NCBI GenBank assembly: GCA_028293775.1
Contig: JAQGOD010000376.1
Location: 1 to 6,353, forward strand
Reading direction: 5' to 3'
DNA from: Gammaproteobacteria bacterium
Lineage (GTDB): Bacteria > Pseudomonadota > Gammaproteobacteria > Steroidobacterales > Steroidobacteraceae
Length of the DNA stretch: 6,353 nt
Part shown: positions 1 to 6,353 of the stretch, one piece after another
Layout: each line of letters starts with the position of its first letter
How positions within the stretch are numbered: position 1 is the first letter of the stretch
Notes under the pieces: generated by a model
The model's input: the letters and a program-made list of their open reading frames with translations, nothing else
The model's database searches: none
Told to the model about the DNA's origin: nothing
Made by a program: the position numbers and the translations under genes

Positions 1-1
1 G

Positions 2-169
2 AAAATGGGGGTACCGACGGTGATCTGCGGACCCGGCGATATTGCCGAAGCGCATCGCCCCAATGAATTCGTCGCGCTCGATCAGCTTGCGCAGTGCGAA
101 AGCTTCATGGATAGGATTCTGGAGACAGGCTACGCGAAGGCGGGGCAAAGGCTGGAAGCAGCGACATAG
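2..169 (+). CDS. argE: Acetylornithine deacetylase (ArgE/M20 family), C-terminal fragment
   Basis: This is the 3' end of a gene that enters from the left edge. Reading from base 2 gives 55 codons, closed by TAG at 167-169. The peptide contains GVPTVICGPGDIAEAHRPNEF, then a helix with LAQCESFMDRIL. In ArgE-type M20 metallopeptidases the CGPG...AH.P.E(F/Y) block is the C-terminal signature, and its His (codon at 53-55 here) is a metal ligand of the dinuclear zinc/cobalt centre. ArgE removes the acetyl group from N2-acetylornithine to give ornithine in cytoplasmic arginine synthesis. The tail after the motif runs about 32 residues, which fits a natural end rather than a truncation. It points toward the minus-strand genes (convergent), so it is not part of their operon. 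Related M20 enzymes (DapE, other N-acyl amino acid deacetylases) are the main alternative. The CGPG and AH-P-E spacing favours ArgE, but most of the protein is outside the window. Confidence 0.8.
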   Translation, partial: KMGVPTVICGPGDIAEAHRPNEFVALDQLAQCESFMDRILETGYAKAGQRLEAAT

Positions 170-265
170 CGGGCATGCACCGCACAGAGGCCATCGTCGC
201 AACGCACGGCCGCGTGGGCGGAGCTTAAGCTAGACAGCCCCGGCAGCGCGGCTTCAACTTGGGCG

Positions 266-290
266 GGTGCATTCTTGAAATGCCTGCACC
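266..290. repeat. Short inverted repeat in the convergent intergenic gap
   Basis: Bases 170-317 separate two convergent genes, the argE-type tail and the YeiH-family gene. GGTGCA at 266-271 is repeated inverted as TGCACC at 285-290. Nested inside is GCATT (269-273) with AATGC (279-283) around a 5-nt loop. The two pairings overlap and would be mutually exclusive. A convergent gap is where a bidirectional terminator is expected, but the stems are short and no T-run follows on either strand, so I do not call a terminator. A separate 10-bp palindrome AGCTTAAGCT lies at 222-231. Nothing else is recognisable in the gap. Confidence 0.3.
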
Positions 291-317
291 GAAGACAGCA
301 CGCTGAATCGGCCGCAG

Positions 318-1715
318 TCATTGGCCCAGCCGATTCCAGAACTCGTTGAACACTTGAGTTGATAACACGAAGCCTAGGACGACATTGACCAAGACGCCTA
401 TGCTGAAGGCGTAGAACGGTCGGGCGCCGACCGATGCGAACTCGCGGATGCGGGTGGTCAGGCCGATGCTCAAAAAAGCAAACGTAAAGGCCCAAGTGCG
501 AAACGCCTGCAGCGGCGCTACGAGTGCGGGCAAGACCTCCTTCTTGTAGGTGGCGTAGTCAAATCCGCGCGTCACCAAGGTGACGACGGCCGATGCGATC
601 AAAAAACCAAGTACGAATTTCGGAAAGCGACTCCAGATTTCCCCGGCCCTCGATCTACTCTGTATACCCGTGTTTTCCCAGCGAGCGGTGGCGATCAAGG
701 AGAGAACGAAAGCCCAAACGCCGATCCATACATCGCGGCCGATGACTTTCATGAGCGTGAATGCGGCGACGGCCGCATCGGGGGTTCCCGCGATACCGGG
801 AACGTTGCCCGCGTAGCCGCCGTAAGTTTGCGCGGCAGCGAGCCCGGCTGCGTCGGCGAACTCCGAGGTGCCAATCCAGGCCCCGGCGACGCCGGTGGTA
901 AGGCCCAAGGCCCTCGCAACGAGCGGAAGCACGAAGATCATGACCACCGCCCACACCACGACCAAGGAGATGGCGACGGAGACTTCCTCCTTTTTTGCCC
1001 CGACAGCTCCGCCCACCGCGATCGCACCGGACACGCCGCACACGGCGCCTCCCGTACCCAGCGTGGCCGCAAGCCTTCGATCCAATCCTAAGCGTACCGC
1101 GGTGAAATAGATGACCCCGAAGGTAACGATCGACACGATCGCGGCTTGCACGATGGCTACCGGCCCCGCCCAGGCGATGAGCGTCAGCGGCAAGCCTGCA
1201 CCGAGTAATACGATCCCAGTCTTCACGTAAAACTCGACGCGCAGTCCATCCTTAAGCCAGCTTGGAGCCCCCAGCGTATTGGAAATCAATAAGCCAAGCC
1301 CCAGCGCCACCAACGGCGGTTCCAAATTGTAACGAGCGGCTTGGTCCCATAATCCTAGAAAATAAATGCTGCCGGCGACCAAATACAAGGCGAGAAAGGC
1401 GGGCAGGAAGCGACTGATTTTGATGCCGAGCGCGGCCGCACCCAGCCCAAAGGCGACCGCCCACAGCAAGAATAGGGCCGCGTATTGCACGCCATGCTGC
1501 TTCAGCTGGCCCGCCACGTCCGAGAGATGACTCCACTTCTGTGGCGCTATGGCAATCCATTTGATGCTGCTGCCTGCTGCGAACAGTGCGACGGCAACGG
1601 CGATCAATCCTAGGCCTATCCAAATGGCCCACCAGTCTTCCTTGCGGAACAACTCGCTCCACGGCGAACGGCGCACAACCAGGCGCGAATGGGCTGCTTG
1701 GGCGATTTCCGCCAT
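318..1715 (-). CDS. YeiH-family (UPF0324) putative sulfate exporter family membrane transporter, long form
   Basis: This is a 465-residue inner-membrane protein of the YeiH/UPF0324 family (Pfam Cons_hypoth698). Databases often label it a putative sulfate exporter, but transport has not been firmly shown for most members. Family blocks visible are KTGIVLLG (165-172), GTGGAVCGVSGAIA (220-233), the long stretch through KKEEVSVAISLVVV (241-254), AWIGTSEF (279-286), AFTLMKVIGRDVW (318-330) and AFLSIGLTTRI (413-423). Hydrophobic segments lie near 28-48, 77-97, 103-121, 135-149, 165-207, 225-267, 315-343, 366-382, 405-420 and 432-452. E. coli YeiH is about 349 aa. The extra length here is mostly N-terminal, with two to three added membrane segments before the KTGIVLLG block, plus a polar loop at 344-362. 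The start is supported by GGAG 8 nt upstream. It follows the peptidase gene by 102 nt on the same strand. Substrate is unknown; family assignment is firm. Confidence 0.87.
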   Translation of the reverse strand: MAEIAQAAHSRLVVRRSPWSELFRKEDWWAIWIGLGLIAVAVALFAAGSSIKWIAIAPQKWSHLSDVAGQLKQHGVQYAALFLLWAVAFGLGAAALGIKISRFLPAFLALYLVAGSIYFLGLWDQAARYNLEPPLVALGLGLLISNTLGAPSWLKDGLRVEFYVKTGIVLLGAGLPLTLIAWAGPVAIVQAAIVSIVTFGVIYFTAVRLGLDRRLAATLGTGGAVCGVSGAIAVGGAVGAKKEEVSVAISLVVVWAVVMIFVLPLVARALGLTTGVAGAWIGTSEFADAAGLAAAQTYGGYAGNVPGIAGTPDAAVAAFTLMKVIGRDVWIGVWAFVLSLIATARWENTGIQSRSRAGEIWSRFPKFVLGFLIASAVVTLVTRGFDYATYKKEVLPALVAPLQAFRTWAFTFAFLSIGLTTRIREFASVGARPFYAFSIGVLVNVVLGFVLSTQVFNEFWNRLGQ

Positions 1716-1723
1716 TTAAGAGA

Positions 1724-1727
1724 CTCC
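1724..1727 (-). promoter_or_regulatory. Ribosome binding site of the YeiH-family gene
   Basis: On the minus strand GGAG ends 8 nt before the ATG at 1715. It supports that start over the longer open frame beginning in another register at 1737. Confidence 0.6.
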
Positions 1728-1729
1728 GG

Positions 1730-1748
1730 TACGGCACACGACGCCGTA
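1730..1748. repeat. 6-bp inverted repeat just upstream of the YeiH-family ribosome binding site
   Basis: TACGGC (1730-1735) and GCCGTA (1743-1748) form a perfect inverted repeat around a 7-nt centre. It lies in the leader of the transporter gene, 2 nt before its Shine-Dalgarno sequence. In RNA it could form a small hairpin next to the ribosome binding site; in DNA it could be an operator half-site pair. No T-run follows, so it is not an intrinsic terminator for the peptidase gene upstream. It does not carry a centred LysR-type T-N11-A. The role is inference only, and a repeat this short can occur by chance. Confidence 0.3.
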
Positions 1749-1817
1749 ACGCTAGTCCCTCAGAGGAAACTCGTCGAATAGTTAGATGGCATATCCAAGT
1801 TACTCGCAGTTATGAGC

Positions 1818-4800
1818 TCAGCGGCCGAGGTCGGTGCCTTTGTGAAAGTCGGGATACGCGGGAAGCGGCGAAACCGGTACCGGGTGCTCCGCCAGTTGCT
1901 GCATCACGATCGCGACGGCACGTTCTAACTGCAGGTCGTGCCCGGCGGCCGCATCCTTGGGCAGTTCCTCCACCGGCACGTCCGGCGGGATGCCGTTGCC
2001 CTCGACTTCCCAATCCCCTGACAGGCCGTAGATGGCATAGCGCGGCGCCGTGACGAAGCCGCCGTCGATAAGCGTGGGGTATCCGCCGATGCCCACCAGC
2101 CCTCCCCAGGTGCGCGTGCCCACCAGGGTGCCCAAGCCGGCTTTGCGAAAGTACCAGGGCATCGCGTCCCCACCGGAACCTGCGGATTGATTGATGATCA
2201 TTGCTTTGGGCCCGAAAATCGCACCCTGCGGATCGTGGACCGGCTGCCCGTCCCGCTCGATGGCATTGCTCAGGTGCTTCTGACCCAGAACATTGACGAT
2301 GTAATCCGCGATAAATCCTCCCTGGTTGTAGCGTTCGTCGAGAACCAGGGCCTGCTTGTCCAATTGGGCATAAAAGTAGCGGTTGAAATTCGTGTAACCG
2401 GCGCCGGCAGTGTTCGGCATATAAACATAGGCCACCTTGCCGCCGGACAGCGCATCTACCTTTTGCCGGTTGGTGTTGATCCAATCCAGATTGCGCAGCG
2501 GGTATTCCGAGGCCACCGGAACGACCGTGACGTCGCGCGCGCCGCCGCCATCGGCAGTCTTGCCCACCCGTAAAACCGTTTGCTTGCCGGCAGTACCATT
2601 GAAGAAACTATCGATGTTGTCGGTGGCGTGCAGCTCGCGGCCGTTTACGGCCAGCAAATAATCGCCCTCCACGATATTGATTCCCGGCGAGGTCAACGGC
2701 GCGGTCAACGACGGCGTCCAATTCTGCCCGTTGTAGATCTTGGAGAATCGGTAGCGATTGTGCTCGATCGTATAGTCGGCACCCAGCAATCCCGGCTTCG
2801 GTCCGTCCGGCCGCGGACGAGGCCCGGAAATGAACATATGACCTACTTGAACCTCGCCGAGCATTTCATCGCACAGGTAGGTGAACTCATCGCGCGATGC
2901 CAAACCCTCGAGGTAAGGTTGGTACTTGGCTTGAATCTTGGCGAGATCCAATCCATGAGCGTGAGGATCGTAGAGAAAGTCACGCTGCAAATGCCACGTC
3001 TCCCGGTACATCTGCTTCCACGCGCTGCGAGGATCGATCACCGCCATCATTCCGTGGTTGTTCACCGGTTTGCCGGGGTTGGCATCCGGCGAGCCTGGTT
3101 TCAGCTCGGAGATCGGAGCGAGAAACCAATTCTCCTGGCGGGCGTAAAACAATTTTTCCCCGTCAAAGGAAACCTTGAACGCCGTAACGCCGCTCAAGAT
3201 CTGTTCGGTCTGGCGCTTCTCGGTGCTGAACCGCCAAAGCGCACGTACCGGCGTTCCCGCCTCATCCGAAGCTCGCCCCACCGAGGCGCCTTCCGCAAGA
3301 AACAAGACGCCGCTCTTGCCGACGGCCATGTCCACGTAATTTCTTGACGGTATAGGCAATGACAGAATTCGATTGCCGATGCCGGCCAGGTCGATCACCG
3401 TCGGTTTGGGTTTGGCATCCGCTTTTTTCTTGTCGACTTTTTTGTCGTCCGATTTCTTCGTTTCGGATGCTTTATCCGCTTCCTCGTCCGGCTTGTCGCC
3501 CTTGTTCGCTTCAGCGGCCTTCTTTTTGTTTTCCTCATCGCTTTCCGGAGGCTCGGGCGAGGGGGTTATCCGCGATAAGACGACTACGTAGACGCCCGCG
3601 TTAGTCGCACGGTCGAGAGAGGACAGGTCAATGCCGGCATCAGACGGACCGTTGTTGGTCGAGGCGGTGAAATACAAATATTTTCCACCTGCGTCGAATA
3701 CCGGGTTGGCCGCATTGCTCATACCGTCGGTGATTTGCGTTGCCACATGGGAGGCAAGCGAGTAGAGGAACACTGCATGTAGTTCGCTCTCTAGATCCCG
3801 GGTGTAGGCAATCCATTGAGAGTCGGGCGACCATGAAAGCTGGGTCGAGGCTCCGAAGCCGCCGCGCAGGCCCGTATCGACTTTCACCGGCTTGCCGCCG
3901 GAGACATCGACGTACCAGATGCGCAGATGCTTGTCATATAAGGCGATGTGCTTCGAATCGGGCGACCAACGCGGAGAGTAGAAGAACGACGCGTTCGGTC
4001 CCAAATCCATCACTTTGGGCGGCGCGAGGCCGTCCTGGTCCCGGATGAAGAGCTGATATTCGCCGGAGGCATCGCTGAAGTAGGCGATGGACTTTCCGTC
4101 AGGAGACCACGCCGGATCGCGCTCGGCAGAGCCGGGCGTATTGGTCAGGTTGCGGATATCGCCTTTTTCCACGGGCAGCGTGAAAATGTCGCCCCGCACC
4201 TCGGCGACCACGCGCGCACCCGTGGGCGACACCGCGATATTTTCCACGGCGCTCTCGGGCACATTCGCAAGATGCGGCGCCAGGCTGGGTAAATCACCGC
4301 GAATGGTCACCGGTACCACGTGCTCTTGATGAGCGCCCAGGTCATACAGGTGCAGGGAGCCGAATTGATCGTAAACCAGTCCCCCCGGTCCGGCGCTCAC
4401 CGACTTCAGATCGTAGCCATGATTCTCAATGACCTGTGCGACTTGCTTGGTCGCGCCGTCGTACTGGAACAGCGATACCGGGCCGTTGCGGTCCGACAAA
4501 AAATACACCGTGTTTCCGACCCAAACCGGATTCGAGTCGTTGGAGTTTTGACGCGGAATTTTCTCAAGATCCAGCGTCTTCATGTTGACCAGCCAGACCG
4601 GCGTGGTTTGACCGCCGTGGTAATGCTTCCACGCGATTTGCCAACGTTGAAAAGGAACATAAGCCAGAGTTGCGCCATCGCTCGAAAAACTGCCGCCATC
4701 GGCGCTCGGGAGCGGCAGGACCTCGGCAGGACCGACGCCGTCGGCGCGCACGCGAAACAGCCGAGGATAAACCGACTTGCTCGCGTGACCCGAGGTAAAC

Positions 4801-5177
4801 AACACCTCCTTACCGTCAGGTGTCCAGCCGATGGCCTTGCTTCCAGTGGGTTCCCACGTCAGGCGCCGCGGCACTCCGCCCTCGACATTGACGACATACA
4901 CGTCAGTGAGCCCCTGATCCTGGGTGGAGTAGGCCAGTTGCGAGCCGTCAGGCGAGAAGTAGGGCCCGGCGCCGACCGTGCCGACGGAAGTAAGGCGTTT
5001 GGCCTCACCCCCCTGACGCGCGACCATCCATATGTCGCCGCCATACAAGAACGCGATCCTATCTTGGGCAAGGGCAGGATTTCGAAGCAGCAGGGGCACA
5101 GCGCTCCGTGCAACGGCACACAGCATCAGACTCGCCACGACACTCATCCCCACGGTAAAAGCGACGCGGAAATTCAT
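1818..5177 (-). CDS. Exported tricorn-type S41 serine peptidase (two beta-propellers, Tricorn C1, PDZ, S41 core)
   Basis: This encodes a 1119-residue peptidase of the tricorn family (Thermoplasma tricorn is about 1071 aa), which cleaves short peptides. The ATG at 5177 is chosen over one 16 codons upstream (5225) because GAGAGGTG precedes it and it begins directly with a signal peptide: Arg4, a hydrophobic run at 5-22, and possible cleavage after AVA at 21-23. The protein is therefore probably periplasmic. In order: TolB/WD40-like blades of a first propeller (about 35-300), a second propeller (about 310-690) with repeats such as WSPDGKSIAYFSD and WSPDSKHIALYD, a charged insert (538-592), Tricorn C1 (about 715-785), PDZ (about 797-890) and the S41 core (about 890-1075). 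The catalytic set looks complete: His780 in VQVGHMF, Ser1001 in AGSGGDAMP, and Glu1059 in WEVEGNGIPPD; DERYNQGG (947-954) is an S41 hallmark. It lies 59 nt after the aldo/keto reductase gene, with no clear terminator between them. A scavenging or peptide-turnover role is inferred; the natural substrate is unknown. Confidence 0.92.
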   Translation of the reverse strand: MNFRVAFTVGMSVVASLMLCAVARSAVPLLLRNPALAQDRIAFLYGGDIWMVARQGGEAKRLTSVGTVGAGPYFSPDGSQLAYSTQDQGLTDVYVVNVEGGVPRRLTWEPTGSKAIGWTPDGKEVLFTSGHASKSVYPRLFRVRADGVGPAEVLPLPSADGGSFSSDGATLAYVPFQRWQIAWKHYHGGQTTPVWLVNMKTLDLEKIPRQNSNDSNPVWVGNTVYFLSDRNGPVSLFQYDGATKQVAQVIENHGYDLKSVSAGPGGLVYDQFGSLHLYDLGAHQEHVVPVTIRGDLPSLAPHLANVPESAVENIAVSPTGARVVAEVRGDIFTLPVEKGDIRNLTNTPGSAERDPAWSPDGKSIAYFSDASGEYQLFIRDQDGLAPPKVMDLGPNASFFYSPRWSPDSKHIALYDKHLRIWYVDVSGGKPVKVDTGLRGGFGASTQLSWSPDSQWIAYTRDLESELHAVFLYSLASHVATQITDGMSNAANPVFDAGGKYLYFTASTNNGPSDAGIDLSSLDRATNAGVYVVVLSRITPSPEPPESDEENKKKAAEANKGDKPDEEADKASETKKSDDKKVDKKKADAKPKPTVIDLAGIGNRILSLPIPSRNYVDMAVGKSGVLFLAEGASVGRASDEAGTPVRALWRFSTEKRQTEQILSGVTAFKVSFDGEKLFYARQENWFLAPISELKPGSPDANPGKPVNNHGMMAVIDPRSAWKQMYRETWHLQRDFLYDPHAHGLDLAKIQAKYQPYLEGLASRDEFTYLCDEMLGEVQVGHMFISGPRPRPDGPKPGLLGADYTIEHNRYRFSKIYNGQNWTPSLTAPLTSPGINIVEGDYLLAVNGRELHATDNIDSFFNGTAGKQTVLRVGKTADGGGARDVTVVPVASEYPLRNLDWINTNRQKVDALSGGKVAYVYMPNTAGAGYTNFNRYFYAQLDKQALVLDERYNQGGFIADYIVNVLGQKHLSNAIERDGQPVHDPQGAIFGPKAMIINQSAGSGGDAMPWYFRKAGLGTLVGTRTWGGLVGIGGYPTLIDGGFVTAPRYAIYGLSGDWEVEGNGIPPDVPVEELPKDAAAGHDLQLERAVAIVMQQLAEHPVPVSPLPAYPDFHKGTDLGR
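3402..3566 (-). other. Low-complexity Lys/Glu/Asp-rich insert within the peptidase
   Basis: Residues 538-592 of the tricorn-type peptidase begin TPSPEPPESDEENKKK and go on as an almost pure mix of Lys, Glu, Asp and Ala, ending KADAKPKP. By blade counting it lies in the second propeller, between the blade with GGKYLYFTAS and the one with VGKSGVLFLA. It is probably a disordered, solvent-exposed loop. Bacterial tricorn homologues often carry a Pro/Ser plus SDEE-type charged loop at this place (family knowledge from memory), so it is more likely a family trait than foreign DNA. The Lys codons create two six-A runs on the coding strand and a local dip in GC. Confidence 0.75.
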
Positions 5178-5180
5178 TCG

Positions 5181-5188
5181 CACCTCTC
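5181..5188 (-). promoter_or_regulatory. Ribosome binding site that sets the peptidase start
   Basis: GAGAGGTG on the minus strand ends 3 nt before the ATG at 5177, with its GAGG core 5 nt away. This is a good Shine-Dalgarno match and decides the start in favour of the signal-peptide Met over the upstream ATG at 5225. Confidence 0.7.
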
Positions 5189-5236
5189 GGAGTGATTGGA
5201 ATAAAAATTTGCCGAAACTATACACGATGACGGGTT

Positions 5237-6353
<1,117 letters not shown>

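Noticed and set aside
170..317. Bidirectional terminator in the convergent gap
   Set aside because: Only short, competing stems (5-6 bp) are present, and no U-tract follows on either strand.
3423..3443. Two AAAAAAG runs in the peptidase mRNA that resemble slippery frameshift sites
   Set aside because: In the reading frame they are read AAA AAA G, not the A AAA AAG phase needed for -1 slippage. The gene stays in frame through to its PDZ and catalytic domains, and the runs follow simply from Lys codons.
5118..5129. LMLC near the end of the peptidase signal peptide as a lipoprotein box
   Set aside because: The residue before Cys20 is Leu, whereas the lipobox requires a small residue (Ala, Gly or Ser). 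A type I signal peptidase site after AVA (21-23) is more plausible.
4320..5195. Long open frame on the plus strand (291 codons) opposite the peptidase gene, and another of 255 codons at 2580-3347
   Set aside because: Both lie wholly antisense to a clearly recognised peptidase with continuous domain matches. Their translations show no family motif, and long antisense frames are expected in GC-rich coding DNA.
5178..5236. TATAGT at 5217-5222 (minus strand) as a -10 element for a peptidase promoter
   Set aside because: No acceptable -35 hexamer lies 16-18 nt upstream; the candidate sequences there are AACGGC-like. A promoter cannot be ruled out but is not supported.

Overview
This is a moderately GC-rich stretch (judged by eye) that looks like ordinary chromosome of a Gram-negative bacterium, most likely a proteobacterium. 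The support is a large peptidase with a Sec-type signal peptide and an ArgE-like tail of a type common in that phylum. I cannot place it to genus. Coding density is high. I saw no mobile element, CRISPR array, tRNA, rRNA or phage-type gene.

Layout from left to right. Bases 2-169 (+) are the last 55 codons of an ArgE-type acetylornithine deacetylase. A 148-bp convergent gap follows. The rest lies on the minus strand, and transcription runs right to left. Bases 6353-6237 are the last 38 codons of a probable flavin-dependent (FMO/Baeyer-Villiger type) monooxygenase. Bases 6232-5237 encode an intact aldo/keto reductase whose ATG is only 4 nt past the monooxygenase stop. Bases 5177-1818 encode an exported, full-length tricorn-type S41 peptidase of 1119 aa. 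Bases 1715-318 encode a long, divergent YeiH-family (UPF0324) membrane transporter of 465 aa.

How the genes fit together. The monooxygenase and aldo/keto reductase are almost certainly one transcription unit, with the reductase ribosome-binding site lying across the monooxygenase stop. Together they suggest oxidation and reduction of small carbonyl compounds. The peptidase follows after 59 nt and the transporter after a further 102 nt, with no recognisable intrinsic terminator in either gap, so read-through is possible. No biochemical link between the redox pair, the peptidase and the transporter is evident.

I did not find a convincing undescribed system. The points most worth a second look are the coupled monooxygenase-reductase pair, the divergence of the YeiH homologue at a motif conserved in the E. 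coli protein, and the Lys/Glu/Asp-rich insert in the peptidase propeller.
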